From Apus apus (Eukaryota > Chordata > Aves > Apodiformes > Apodidae): a DNA stretch of 64,000 nucleotides. Where the stretch lies: NCBI RefSeq assembly GCF_020740795.1, contig NC_067287.1:12539501-12603500 (forward strand). Reading direction: 5' to 3'. Positions 12,001 to 27,000 of the stretch are shown one piece after another. The notes beneath the pieces were generated by a model. The model was not told the DNA's origin and searched no databases. It saw only the letters and a list, made by a program, of their open reading frames with translations. Both the position numbers and the translations under genes were made by a program. Positions within the stretch are counted from its first letter, which is position 1. Each line of letters starts with the position of its first letter.

Positions 12001-15000
12001 GAGAAAGGCTAATGTGGTTCTTCAATTTTAGACATGCTAAGATAAGGATGCTTATTCCTGACTTCTCATTTTGTACTAATCGTTCGGTTGTGCTCTCAGC
12101 CTTGTTAATACCTGTTCTGCTTGGGGATTAGTGTGGGTTGGGATCAGTTTGGCTGTAAATCAGCAGGCAGGTCAGCACGAACATCTTGTAAAGGAGCCAG
12201 AACTGGGAATGTGCACAGGCCCTGGTGAAGCTGCTCCTGAGCACCTGTGCGTGCATTTATGAAGTAGCCCCATGTTCTCTTAAGATCTTAGCAATTGGGA
12301 CCAGGTTTATTAGAGTAAAAGGAGATGTTATGAGTCAATTAACCCAGCAGTTAATTTACCTGAATATTTCCTTTTTACACAAGAGCTGTGGTTGTTCCTG
12401 ACCCTTGGCTGCTACATATAAACGTTTTACTAATCTGACATTTATCTGTCAAAAAAATGTGCTCTCTCTTGCTTTTTTTTTTCTGAAAAGCTTTCGTCTG
12501 AGAACTCAAGAACTCAAACGTGTTTCCACAAGGATGAAGAACCTATTGATAATTTTTTCTTCATCCAGATGATTGCTTATTGGAAAAGTGAATCTGATTT
12601 ATGCTTAAAAATAATAAATTAATTCTCAGAAATGCTACTTTTTGCTAATGATGCGTCCTTTTGTGTATAGTGCTGACATCTTAGAGGCAGAAGTTGCCTT
12701 GTTACATTATACAGGCAAAAATCTTTCCTTTTTAGCTGTCATAACTCGGTATTTCTCCAGAGACCATCTCCATTATCTTAGGGCATGAGAATCAAATGCA
12801 GATTGAGGTGAGAATATTCTATGCAGTCTTTGTAACTAAGCATGTGTGAATTGTATGTTGCAGAGATGTCCTTGCATTGCCGATCTTCAAGCAGGAGGAA
12901 CCACAGTTGTCTCCTGAGAATGATGCCAAACTGCCTCCCTTTCAGTACGTCCTCTGCACAGCCACGTCACCTGCTGTGAAACTGCACGAAGAAACTCTGA
13001 CCTACCTCAACCAAGGTAGGGTTTGTACTACACTGAAGGAGGGCATATTTCCTGGGAGCAATTAATGAGAGAGAGGTTGAATCCCATACTTGTGCCTTAC
13101 TGGGAGGGCAGTGGGATGGGAAAAAGAGGGGAGGAGATGGGGAGGGGGATGGAAGAAAGGAGGATTATTTAATTTTTCACATTTATATACCAGATTGTTA
13201 ACTGATATAAAATAATGAAGTATCATTGATGTAACTGTTAACTTGAAACAGTATTATAGCATGCCAGTTCCCTGTGGCCAGGTCTGGCTTGATCTCAGAC
13301 AATTTTAACTGCAGCCTCCTGCCTTCGTCTTAACAGGCCAGATTAATTAAGCAGATTGGCAGACTTTGGGTTGGGGAGGCCTCTTAACGTTGCAAGTCTC
13401 CAGGCGCAGCTGGAGGGCATTGCCAGAGGATGAGTTCACACGTATCCGAGGCCTTCTCGGTGGTCTGGGCAGTGCAGCGTGGCTCCCACAGGCTGGGTAA
13501 TATGCCTCTGCTCAGTCAAGTTGCTGGTGTTCAGTGCAGGTTCTCTGTAACTGACCTCATAGGCTATTTTTTTACTCCTGGCTAAACAAGCGCCGTGTGT
13601 TTCTAGAGGCTTTTCTTTTTACCCCTGTTTTGACAGAATTAGTGCAGATGCATCTGTGGTTAGAGTTTGGCTGTTGCTTTGCAGCCCTCTGCTGCACGTG
13701 GGTCCTGGAGGAATCAGACTTCTCCAGGCACAGATTATGCTAAAACTTACTACACTTACTTTCTGCCAGGTTGTAAACAAGGCTATTAGCCTAGGAACAA
13801 ACTGAAGGCTCTCTGCAACCAAGGTCCTCTCCAGCTTCAGGATTTTGTCCCAGTTCTTCAAACTTTGTGCACTGAGCATGAAGCTCACCCTGGTGCTGCT
13901 CTGTCTATGTTTTTCTTGATGTTTGTACAAAGCAGAGATCTAACCTCAGGTGTGTCTGGCTGCTGGATCTGTGTTGCTAGCTGGTAGACCCATGCAACCC
14001 CCCTCAGAAGCTCAGCCAAGTGCTGCAGGCTCTATCCAAGCAGCCAGATGTTTCCTGTCACATAAGCTGGCATGGTGTTGTCTCACAAACCAGAAGATTC
14101 TTGAGAATCTGGGACTGTCTTCTCAGTTTATCCATTCAAATTCAGGAGACCCCAGGAGGTGATACAGGGCATATCAAGGGTGAGATGGAGATAAAGATTC
14201 TTATGAAACATTAGATTCTTTCCTGTTTCAGAGTAGAAGATTTTATATTGTGAAAAGCAGATAACTGCCAAATATTTTAGCATATGTGAAGCAGTTCCTG
14301 CTTTTCACCTTGGTAGCGCAAAAGTTAGAGAACTCTTTACCAGTGCCATCAGTTTTATAAAACTGTGCGACTAGAGTAGTCTAGGTTTTCCTGTGTAAAG
14401 TAAGATTGTTCCTGCCTTTGCAGATAGATAATATTGTGTTAGCCTTTCTCTCCTGCTTGCTTTCTCAAGTTGTCTCCTGTACCATCTTGACACAGGACTC
14501 ACCTGTTTCCTTGGCAGACTGCCAGTTCCTGTCTATCTTCTGCATCTTTTTATCCCTCAAGGGGGAAGGTAGGATGTGTCCTTGCAAAATACACCCTGGA
14601 GAGCATGAGGTTGGACAGGCCTGGAGCAATAAAGCATGGATGAGGCTGGCAGGAGCTGTGCGGTGGGGTGAGTTGGGAGGGGCTTGGGGGGAAGAAGTGG
14701 GCACTCCTTAGTGCTCCCTGGCTTGCCACAGTGGATGGAAACAGCACCTGTTCCTTGAGGGCCTTTGGGGTGACTAGTGGTACAAGGTGGTGCATCTCCT
14801 GACAGCGATGGAGGAGTCACTCACTGGCTCACTGCTTCCTGTTCCTCTTGGCAGGAGCTTTGCATCTGCCTGCCACCTTCTCAGGATCCCCACCTCATGT
14901 ATTTAATCTCCCAAGCAGTTCAACTTGCTTCTAACACTGAAATGCTCTTGGTTTCTTGGAAAAACCTCTTGATAGTCAAGGCTCTCTGTATGCAGATGGA

Positions 15001-18000
15001 TTTCTTTGTTCTTGAGATCTTGCAGTGCACCTACTTTAAAAAACATTCTGCTCCATTCCAGCAGGTTGTTTCAGAGTCTACTCCATTAATGGACTGTACT
15101 CTTGTTCCCAGCATTGCCCTTTTCCAGTACTGAGGACAGGCCTTGATCATAAATTTGTCTTGACATATAGTCTACCTTGACACTGAGGCCCATAGACCAA
15201 AAACCCTGGTCTGTGCTAGTTAAGAAGAGGGACTGGAGTCTACTCCTGTGTGGATATGAGTTGCTGTGAGAAGCTTGTGTGTTCATTGAGGGTAACTACA
15301 GATACAGGGAAAAGAGGATGCTGGTCACATCTTTTCAACCAGCTGTGGTAAGAGCCAGGGAGTCCAGTTTCTATTGGTGGGATATCAGTGAGGGCATTGT
15401 CTGGGGTTAAGAAGACATAAGGATTTGTCTTGCAATTCCAGGACAGTGAATCAATATGGCTTGGCAGGTAACCTCTCATTCCACTTAGAATTTTCTGGTT
15501 AGGAATTTCTAAATAAATGAGTATTTTGTCTTTTTCATTACATCTGTGTCAAAAGCATGTTCCTCATGCATTGCCTTTCTGGAATGAAAAATAGGAGGTA
15601 TTTCTGTTTAAAAAAAAACTTAGTAGAATTTTCTTTAACTTTTAGCAACACTTCTCTGTGGGAACCTCTTTAGATTCCGAGCTGTATAGTTTCTCAGCAC
15701 ATACCTGTTATGTAGATGTTTTCTCATCTCTCCTCCAAAACCAGAGGAGGGTGCTGCAACTCTTTCTTTTGACCTGCTCAGCATAAGCCAGGGAATCCCA
15801 TGCTAATCTCAATTGTCCTGTCTGAGCTAGAGCTACATGCAAATTAAAGGCTCTGACAGAAAATTAGTCCCATTAATAGAACTAGATTGCATGGGCCTGA
15901 GGAGGTATGTGAAGGGGACCTTGAGGCAGCCCAGGCCTCTGGAGCCAATACTCATGGCATGGCAGAAGGGCTGGCTGACTCTAGAGCACTGGGGCACAGC
16001 TGCAGAGCCATAGCTCTCTCATGAAGCAATTTAGACCATTCCCTACACATTATTGCCTTATCTTGACTGTCAGCAAAGGGACACCTCTTGCACCTTACCC
16101 TCTTTCTATACTTATCATGGACTGGCCAAACACCCTCACACAAAACTTCCCTTCTTTGTCATATGCTTGTTTTGTGATGGATTACCTTAGCAAATGGGTA
16201 ACTTCATTAGTGGATGTCCCTGCACCTTGTCTGCACTGGTGAGAGCTTCAGTCATACCTGGCTCCTAGTAAGGTAGATACCAAGGCACAGCGGCTGTTCC
16301 AGCTCCAGCAAAGCACATCCAGTGTGATTACTTACCCAGATTGTGAGGACTGGGTTTGAGGTTTTCTGTTTGCTGGGTGAGTCTTGCTGCTTGCTATCCA
16401 AATGTCCCTTCTTGACTTGAGCTCTTCACCACTCGGTAGCTGACCTTTTGTCAGTGTGAAGCACCTCTGCTCCCTGCACTGAAACACTCCACATGTGAGT
16501 CATTCAGTGGTGGTTGCTAAGCAGACCAGCTCAAGAGATTGTCTGTGTGCAGAACTGCATAGAAGAAAGCTTGGGTCTAAAAGAGATATGAAGTGGGGAA
16601 AACAGGAAGAACTGGGTACTGAATTGAAGGCCAAGTCACATAGCAGAGAGAGAAGAGGAACCAGTGGAGAGATTCAGGTGAGATGCAAAAGGGTTTTATA
16701 TGGGCTAGAAGGACTGTCCAGTTGCTGTGTTTGTGTATGGACGGGATTGGGCTCCCGGCTTGTGGAGTACAATGACTTCTCATAAGCATTACTGCTTGCT
16801 GGGTAGACCCAGAGAGATGGTCAGTGGCAGTGAGGAGGAGGAAGAGGTCTTTGGCCTGGGCTTTCCACAGGGTGAAGGAGGAAGCTGAGAGGAGTCCTGA
16901 GCTTGAGACCAATGTTTTAAGCAAGGGCGGGGGAAGCATTTTTGAGGGAGCATAAGGAACTGAGCTTAGCTGTTGTGTGAAGTTGATTTGGGGACATTCA
17001 GGAGTGGCAGGCTCCCAAGCTTGTCTGCTCCAGTTTGAAACCATGAGTGCTCACTGGCTGCAGCTCTAGAACCAGCCTATAAATGAAGTAACGAGTCAAA
17101 TCTTCAGCTCAGTTTCCAAAGACTGACTCATTACACTTGTCCTTCCTGATCTCTCCCCCCCCAACCTTCCCACATTCCTTGGGAAACTGGAGCCAGAGCC
17201 CTGTTAGCCCAAACTGAACATGATCTTGGTTTCCTAATCCTCATGGCAGTTCCTACATTAAGAGGTTATTACTGGCCCTCAGGAGGATTACTCATCCAGT
17301 GGGACATAGTATAGACTTATTATTATGGTGTCTTAATGCCACTCCACCTGCAGACAATGAAACTGGTAAAGGTGCTGTGTCCTCACATCGGGAGCTGCTG
17401 CTGTCAGGGATCACATCTGTCAACAGAGCTACACTGTCCAGAAGTCTGCAGCACAAACATCTCCTAGCGGTTTTGGAACTAGCCCGCCTTTTAGCACTGT
17501 TTCAGTGTCTCTTGTGGATAGGGATTTTTCAGACAAACAATCAACCAGCAGCCATATTACAGACCGCTGCTTTAGCAAGAGAGCTTGATGCAGTTGCATA
17601 TTCCATGGTCTGCAGTCATACAGGGTGTGGTTTGACCATGGCTGGTTGAAACCAGTTTTAAACATGGGCAGAAATGGGAGCAATGAAGGTGGTTCCAGAA
17701 ATTGCTCCAGGAGGAATGTGGAAGAAACAAGCACTGTACAGTAGATCTGAATGCTAATAAATGTGAGGAAATAAAATAATTCCTTCAGAAAAACAAAACA
17801 AAAAGCCAAGAAACACAAAAACCTGAAAGTCATTGCCCAAGGGAATCATCTTGCAGTGCCAGAACCACATGTGGACTGAGCTATTCAAGTCATGATTTCG
17901 TTTCATGACCAGCATTGGGTTGGCTCAGAGCCTCAGATCTAAATTACTCCAAGTAGAGGGTGGTTAAGATTGATGGCAGGGAGTCACTGAGAGCAGGCTG

Positions 18001-21000
18001 TGTGACAAATCCAGCCCTCTCCCCCAGTGGCACTTCAGAGTAGCTGGCCATCACCTGCCTGTGAAGTTTTCCTGAGCTTTGTTCAGCTCTCTAGGTCTGT
18101 GGTATGCGACTTGTGGTTCTTGGCCATGTGTGGATATTAGTATACAGCTGGTTAGGGTTAGGAAGGCTGGCCATCTCAATGTTACAGTGTCTTCCAGGAG
18201 TCATCTTTATTGCCAGTCCTAGACAGTTCAGAAAACAAAAAAGCCAAAAACCCAAACCGTGAGGGAAAACCACTAACATCTGAGAAGACCTGTGGTGATA
18301 TTGGAAGTATTGCTGTAGAGGTAAATAAGCAACAGATGCCTCATGAAGTTAAAGGTGGATTTAGTTTGAGTCTGGGTCACACCTAAATGAAAGCCCAAAA
18401 TTTCAGCCCTTGGGTGCAAAGGTGTGTATCCAGGTTCAAGACACGTGCACAAACTGGTGTGCTTTAAACTGTGCTGTGTTTAAAATCTGGTGGGTGTTGT
18501 CCTGCCTCAGCTCACTGCAAACATATCCTGGTTTCTCCTGCAAAGAAGGGTGCAGAAAGCACTGGGCAGCTGAAGGGGACATCTATGAAGCTAGTTGCTT
18601 GGGTAGGAGATTAAATTGCTTACAACAGAAGGCAAAAGAAAACCTTTGCCTCCCTTAAAAAGTCTAAAGTTCAAATTCAGTTGTCTAATCTTCTACAGCC
18701 AGAGAACCCAGTTTTAAACACTGAGATTTACAGTAAATGAAAAAAGCTGTTTTGTATTGACGTTAACTCATACGTAATTGAGTTTTTATGGGGTCACAAC
18801 TGTCTGAATGTAGTTTTCCTGGAACAATTCTTTGTTTGCCTAAATGAAGTGTAGAGAAGTCTGAGTGACCAGCTCTGCCTGGGTGTGCTTCTGGTTTAAT
18901 TATAGCTCCGTTTGTGGGGATATTTTTTGCTTTGTCCCACGCTAAGAACTGCCTCTTTTCCTAACAGTCACTGCCATTACTAACCAGGCCCTGGATATAT
19001 CCAGGGGCTCTGCTGCTGGTGGCCTTTCCTCTGTGGACATGTGCTCCACCCTTGCCTGAGATCACAAGCACAGAATGACTTTTTTTCCTTGAGACTGTGA
19101 ATGTCAGTGGCTGCCCACCTATGGCATCCTTGGTCCCTGATCATTGTGGGGTGCTGTACTGCTCCTTGACCCCTTTCCAATCTGTTCCTGGGTTTGGATG
19201 GCTTAAAAAATGGCTAAAAAGGCTGGTTTGTCCTTCCTGTTTCTTGGTATTTTTTGGTTCTTGTGGTGCACATCTCTGTCTTTGGAGGAGGAATTTGTCT
19301 CCTGCCTGACTTTGAAGACAGTTCTGAGTAGGTTTTGGTGTCTCAGCTGAAGCCATTAATTGTGCTAGCAGCAATTTCCCCATATGTTTGGCAGCTCTGT
19401 CTTCACTTGGCAGCCCAGGATAAACAGCCCTGTCTCCAAACCACAGCATCCCTAAGCTCACAATGAATCTTGCTTCAGATGACAGGGCACCTCTGCATAA
19501 GTAGAGCATCTGACTTCTGTTGTCCCTAGGAAGCTAGAATCTCAGTTGACTTTTAACTAAGAGGCTGTTTTCTATTCTTTGTGTAATCATTTCTTCTGTT
19601 GTTAACATCTGGATGAAATTCAAATGAATTGTGAACTTGCTGGATTGTAGCCTGTGCACAACTCCTACTGGAAGCCCCAAGACTTCATTTTGTACTCCCA
19701 CTTCCATAAATCTTCAGTATCTGTGAAGGAAGTTCTCTGAAGTTCCTCTGAGAGTAATGATAGCAGAATATCTCTAAGATATTTTTTTTTCTCTTATATT
19801 CCATGTCACTTTTTTACTTTCTTCCATTTTCTAGACATACTTTAAGATTCTCATAATTACAATAGTGAAATTTTTGCCTGTGATTTTACAGCATTTGCTG
19901 TCTGTATCAATGTATCTATCTGTGCAAGCAGATGTGGAAATTTTTCAACTAGCTTTCCCTAACTTGCAGTGTCATGAAAGATCACATTTTAGGTAGTAAT
20001 AAGAAGCTTGGAGGCACTGTAGGTTTGACATGATTATCATACATTACACCAATAAAAACAGCTACCTTCTTTCTAAGGAGGCTGGGGAAAAAAATGCCCT
20101 TTTTTTCCCTTAATTTCCTACCAAACATTTATTATGTTTTCCCGAATCCAGAGAGCAGATACTTGAGCAGTGAGATTTTTATTGTCTGAGCTCTGTGCCA
20201 CATTTGTGACCTGTGTTGAGGGTTCAGTCTGCTTTGATGGGACGATTGTCAATCACATCTTCTCCCCTGTTCTGTGAGAGGCACTAACTGAGTAGCCAGC
20301 AGTGGGAGTGGGACTTGCTTTCTCCCACTTTCTTGCTATGGAAACGTGGTGAAGGAAGTGTCTTACCTCAGGGTGCCAGAGGGAGCTGCTTGGTGGGGTC
20401 AGGCATCTACTCAGACCTCCTGCATCCCCCTTTAGTACCCTCACCCCCGACCATTCTTCTTAGTTATCTGAAACTCAAGTAAATATTACACACAAAGCCA
20501 CTCTTACAGAGCTATAAAACCTGTTGTCCAAACTGACCTAGAACAGGTTGAAACCAGAAAAAGCCTGTATTTTTTTACTTACACAAGTAGGGGCTGAGGT
20601 TTTCTGAGCTGGACAGATGTGACTGAGATAGTCCTGAGTGTTTCAAGTACATGCTGGACAGGTGGAAATACAGGAAGAAATTTCACAAGGCAGGTATTTT
20701 TTTCCGGCTTTCCATCAGAAGTCTGTAATTTCTTCACTGATTTGTGCTAAGAATCAAAGTTTATACCATGGCTCAGATCAGTCGGAGTCCAACAACATAA
20801 GCAAGATCTATGCAAGAAAAGCCCAAATGCACACAGTAAAATTAGCAACTGGAAGCATCTCTGTGTCTACTAGCTGGTTTTGTGTCCTTGGTTCAAAGTA
20901 AAACTGTAGTGTTGGAGGGATTAAGTGTACATCCCTCTCTTTTGAGTGGAAAACACTGTAAATGAGGAGTGTTTCTTTTAGTGCCAGTCAGCTATGAAGT

Positions 21001-24000
21001 GTCACCACTGTAAAATACACCATCTTCAAAAGTTTGGGAAGAGTAGGGCTCAGCCAAGTGTTCATATAGTAAATGAGCACTGAATTTTTCCTCCAGCAAA
21101 CTTGACTTCCAAGCATCTGTTTGACTTTCCCACAAGAAAGAGGTAGGGAAGGCAAAAGAAGGGGACAAAGAAACCTCCTTGAGTTGGGGGCGGGATTGTG
21201 AAAGGAGGAAAAACAGAGAGAGAGACATGATGACAGCGTAGCTCTGTGGTGTTGAAGCAGTTGAATTGGTCTGCTGAGTTCCTGCAGACTGGCTGTTCTG
21301 AGGCCAGTGGCACGTGGGGCAAGTATCCTCAGTATTGGACTCAGATGGGTACTGTGGAGCAAAGGGAGCTTTGCTGGAAAGGGAAACAAGAGGCAGGTGA
21401 AGGGCAAGACTGAAATACTAAAGCAAGGAGTGTGTGAATTGTGGTTCTTATTGCTACAGTGTAAGCAAGTTCAGAAGGAGGTTGTATAAAAGAGGAGTTT
21501 GTGAGCATTGGGCATGATTGGGCAGCTTGATATGGATATGTTCTGGACACTTAATACCAGAAACTGGGAAGTTATGGCCAGGAAAGGGCAGGCTGTGTCC
21601 ACCCAGCTCCATCCCTGGGCACTTATAACTGCTTGTTGTGTTGAAGATGAGATGTGGGGCAAGATGGGCTACTGTTCCAGGATGGCTCTTCTCTTCCTTT
21701 TGCATTTCCTGGCCCACAGTTGGTCCTCCTTTGCAGGATTTGCATGTTCCTAGCTTAGCTGGAGCTTTCAGGGTGGTCTATTGTGTAGTTGGTGAATTCC
21801 TAATATCCACTGGATAAACATCTACAGCATCTGGTCAAATGAGACTGCAGTAAGCAACTACAGAATATCCACTGCCATTTTTGGCCTGGGGTGGGAGGAT
21901 CCTGCCCTTGCTTCTTGTCCTGCAGAGTGTCTGCACACAGGACCCTTCAGGAAGACTTGTGTTAAGTTTTATTTTTGCTTTTGTCTGGCTAAAAAGGTGT
22001 AGGCAATCAAGCAGTCTAGCTCAGATGCCAGCTCTGTCACTCTTGCCTGTTTGCCCTGTGGTTTCATTAATGGTTCTTGTGAGAGAAATCTTTGTGTGCC
22101 TGATGCCCTGAATAGTTGCATTTGGCTGTTTCAAAGGTGATCCTCCTGCCTGCTGGATGTGCTTTGGTGTAGGAGGATATGTTCTATTTTTTTTTCCCTC
22201 CCCCTCCTCCTGTGTGCTGCATTTGACTGTCAGCATTCCTTTGCCTTTATCTGTTGTCTATTTAGGATGTCCATATAAAGTTGCTAAATGGAATTTTTAT
22301 TGACCAGCTTGGCTTAATAATCAAACAGTTTCCAGGCTGGTTCTTTCTAGTGCTGTGTGGATCCATTTTGAGAAAGACTTGCATTTGTTGTTTTTTTTTT
22401 CTTTCCACCAACATATGCTGGGGATATTACTTAGTATAAGGTTAGGATTTCATTAATTGCTGGAAGGGCAAGCAGACTGCTTGGCTTGATTAAGTAAGGC
22501 CTGAGTCATACTGGTCTGGAACATCAGCATCCTAATTAGAAATGACTGTATTGTATTGGTGTATCATGCAGAAAACCACAAAATGCATAGTGCAAGTGAC
22601 CTTTGAAACCTAACACCAAAACACAAAAAAAAAGCAAGCAAGATATTGTGGTTGTGTAGCAAATAATCTTTGAACGATATGTAACTTTGAATTGAAATAT
22701 TTATAATCTTCTATAATCAGAAGTTGCCTAGAATTCCTAATGGCTGACTAAATTCCAGCAATGGAAATGAATTAAACTGTATAGCTTGTACCTTTTGAGC
22801 ATGTGAAAGTGTTCCCATGTTGAACAAAATTATTTTTCATCCGTAGCAAATTGATGACTCTCAGTTCTTTTGTCCCCAAACCAAGTGGTCATGCCTGCAT
22901 TTAATGTGTGTTAATTACCAAAGACAATAAAAGTTAAAAAAAGTAAACAGTCTATAAATCCTCCTTAAGATAGATGCAATTGCTTTATGAATCACCAAGC
23001 AGGAACTCCTTGGACCTGGGTGGTTACTACTTTGCTGGATACTACTCTTGTTTATAAAACAGAGTTGCTCAAACACTAGCCTAGGAGGAGATTGCATAAA
23101 TTCACTGTTGCTCAGGGAATGTCTGTTCAAAATACAAATTACAGTGTATCATCACCCGCCCAGGTTTTTATTGGTGCCCCTGAAGCCTTCAGTGAAGCTG
23201 GGTCACAAATTGCATCTCAGGAATTTAATGTGGTTTTCCAAATATTTATTACCATTCTGTTCCCTGCCTGAGGTAGGGAAGAAGGGCTGTGGCAAGCTCT
23301 GGGTGAGGGGAGCTGATGCAGGAGGCTGCTCTGGCCTCAGCTGTGCTGGGGGTTTGCTTGCAAAATGTATTCTTAATTTCAAATAGTGAGAGAGGTGCTT
23401 TAGGTGCCTTTGTTTGTATGTGTCCAGTATTAAAACATGACCAGACACCAGGCTAGTCACCACCTTTGAAGCTGTTTTGAACCTGTGTTGCCTGTGGTGG
23501 TGCAGCTCTGGCCAGTGTGGAGGGCATGGAAGGAAAAGGGTTTCAGCAAGTTGCTGGCCTTTAGCACTCGGTTTGAGACTAACATTCAGCAGTGTCCAGT
23601 ATCATCCTGGTAAAGGCAAACACTTGAAAATTGCCACAGATGTTCTCTTCAGGCTCTTCCCTCCGAGCCCAGTGGATGTTAAACCCTCCGCAGGTGAGGA
23701 CCAGATACTGGCCTGGTCAAGGTCAGACCATTCAATCAAATAATTGCAGCCTCAGCACTGGTACCTTCTGCCCTCTCTCCATCTTTTACAACAAATGTTG
23801 ACTTGGAAAGATGCAGTCTAACCTGTACTGATCTGTATTTCCATCTGAGACAGATGGAAAAACTCAGTAAAGGGGGATGCTATGTTTTGGGCTTGGCTAG
23901 TAGCAGTCTGTCTTGGGAACTGGGAATACCATTTGTTTTAGTGACACTTGCAGCCACATTTCTTTACACATTTAGCTACTTGAGTAAAAATGATCTATGG

Positions 24001-27000
24001 TGGATATAGTTTTAGCAGAAAATTACAGTTTGTGCCTGCTGGTGCTGATGAGTCAGTGATGCAGGATTCATAGATGATCTGTGTACCAGACCTTTGAGTA
24101 ACTTCTTTGCTGTCTTTGACGCCAGGGGGAGTTCAGCTTTCTTCAGGTTCAGTAGCTGTTACTCGCTCTGTTTTACAAAGGGATCCTGTTTCTCAGCAGC
24201 CAAGTACTGATTCGTTGGTTGGTTTGTTTGCAATTGCTATAATCGCAGGGCTGAGATTATAATTCACAATTTCAGGAGTTTTGCTGGTAGTGATGGTGCA
24301 AAACATAGGGTAAGCAAAGTTTGGAAGGTATTTTTAAAGGAAAAAATACAATCTAAGCTATAAAAGTACAAGGATCTGAACCCTATCCATGCTATACCAT
24401 TGAATTATTATTACCATTAGCCACAAAGCAATATATTTACTGGAGTAAGTTGTAGGGAGAATAAATTTTTAAAAATCAATACCAAAACATTTTAATATAA
24501 AGGAATTGTGAGGAATTAGGAACAAATTCTCACTGATAGAGTTCCAAACTGCGTGTTTATGAAGCTTGGCTGGGAACAGCCTTGTTTTGATAACAGTTCT
24601 TTGTAGTAATTGCAGTGAAACATTCAGAGGTCAAGGGGAAAGCAGTTAGCATAAAATACCATTTTGATTGAGGTTTTTCATGGCGTAAACTGAGTTCCAG
24701 GGCTTATATCAGATGACCTGTATATCTTTAATCAAAGCATTTTATTTCCTCTTTGCCTTTCCATTTAATATGAACGCTGGCTCCACTACAATTTCTTTTT
24801 TACCAGTGGGCAGAATCTGTTTCTCACTCCATCCAAGCTGAATTGCTCCCATCGGGAGATGTGCAGTGCCTGCTGTCTGCTGGGGCGCAGTGTTGCTCCT
24901 GTCCCGTGCAGGTGTTTGGAAGGTGTAGGCTGCAGAGGTTTTGAGTGCTTGATGTGAGTTTGAAGGGAACGTGGCTGATATTTTTATGCCCGTAATTTTC
25001 TTTTCTCTCATTGGAACTACAGGGAAACAAATCATTGTATCAGTGCACAAAGCTGTCCCAAAAACCCACTCATTTCCGAGATACTTGCTGAATGGCTGGT
25101 GGTGTTTCTGGTTCTGCTGTTGCCTTCCTCTATAACATGGGTTATGTAATTTAATTCCTCTGACCCTGTTACCCTATCTCAGGACAGTTGTCAATGTATT
25201 TTACTGTCTGTTGGATGCTCAAGGTCTCAAATACTCAAATTAGACTCATGGTTGCATGGGAGTGAACTGTAAGTGCAAGAGATGCTTGGCTGTGTCCATT
25301 TGTTTGAGGCAATGAACTGTATCACCCTGTAGCTGGTGAAATCTATCCCCAAACCGAGCCATTAAGCAGTCAGGCACCTCACACAACATAGATAGGTGTC
25401 CTACATACACACATCGTGCAATGTAGAAAGCCAGTTTTGTGAACCTGAGCCTGATCTTTTTTATTCTAATGCAACAGTGTTGATTACTTGGGGAGACACG
25501 TAATCTCTAAAAATTGCCAAGTAAACAATATTGACGTGTATCAGTGGGAACTTCAGAAAGTCTCTTGAGTGCAAGTGTGGGAGACCTCAGTTTCAGGACT
25601 GTGGTTTACAAAATCTACTTTTGTTGTCCAGCAGCCTTCAAAGGGAGATCACTGCTGTTATTTTGGTGTATGTACAGGCAAAGAGATGGGTTAAGAACTA
25701 CGCACATTTCTAGTGCTTAATTTGGTACAACCAATAGTTTATTCCCCCCTCTCCCCATGCCCTAAGCCACTTGATGGATTCAGGGGTCATTTCCTGTTTA
25801 CAGAACTCCTATTGACATCAGTAGGAGTGTTGTGCAAATGTTTGGGCCTTTGATAAGGCCTCTTTTGTCCTTTTATTTTTTTTCCTGCAAGCCAGCTAAA
25901 TAAGCACAGTTGTCCCTGTGATCTAGTGATATATATGGTCTGTACTCACACAGTCAACCAGAGGAGCTGTGATTCCCAAAAGGCAATGTCCCTGAAATGT
26001 GGTGCCCTTCTGACACATCTGCAGTCATAAGTTTTCCATTTCTACATCCAGATCAAGAAATGTAGCATTTTTTGGTCTCTGCTGGTAACAGCTGCTTAGA
26101 GGGAGATATATCTGCTTTGCAGTTTTCTGCAGGGCCAGTTCTGAGGAGGTACTGGTTGAGCCAGAAAACCCCAGCCTGATCTCCTTCTGGGTGCCTGCCT
26201 TGTTGTACTTGTGCATTTTTCAGTTAAGCGGGAGGATAGCAAGATGAACAAGAAAAACTAGCTGTAAGGTATACATAGGCTCCATTAAACCTCACCATCC
26301 TGTCCTGCCTCTTTACCAGCTGTATGTTTATTGTACAGAGTTGGTCTGTACAGGGAGCTTTTGTGCTGTCTTAGCCATTTGTGTTTAAGGTTTGGGACAT
26401 CAGTCTCCTTTGTCTACTGTCAGCCTTGGAGGGAGATGTTATTTCATAAATCAGTTAGCTAAACTACTGAATTGGTTAAATTCCTTATGCTGAGGGTGAT
26501 GGTGGTGATGGGATGTTGGAGTATGAATTCCTTTCCTGGAATTGGTCCTTGCACATTCTGTAGTACCTGTTGCTGCTTTCACACGTGTGTCTGAAGGAGT
26601 ATCTGTGCCCTGGGCGGCCACATTCAAGGTCTTACAGAGCAAATCTTGTATATCTGGTTCACTGCAACACCTTACAGACCTGGCTGCTCTCTGAAGAAGG
26701 CAAGATTTTGCCCAAGTTGCTGTTCTCTGGAGAACAGTACCTAGACCTGTTGTGCCAGCAGCTCTCCACATGCCCATTGCTTCCACAGAATGGACAGACA
26801 AAGGCAGAGCTGTTACAGCCATGTGACATGGGGACAACTGCCTCAAACGCTTTTGGGACTTCCTGAAGGGTGACCAGAAAAACTGTGGCAGCCCTGGGAG
26901 ACAGACTATAATCAATGCCCTTACTGAGAGCTTTTAGCTGCCAAAAGGCAAATCGTCCCCTCAGATTTGTTCTGTGCTTTAGTGCCTACTTGACTACTGG

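Noticed and set aside
24781..24800. Possible fourth ZNF143-like site (CACTACAATTT)
   Set aside because: It lacks the CCCA core after ACTACAATT, so the match is only partial.
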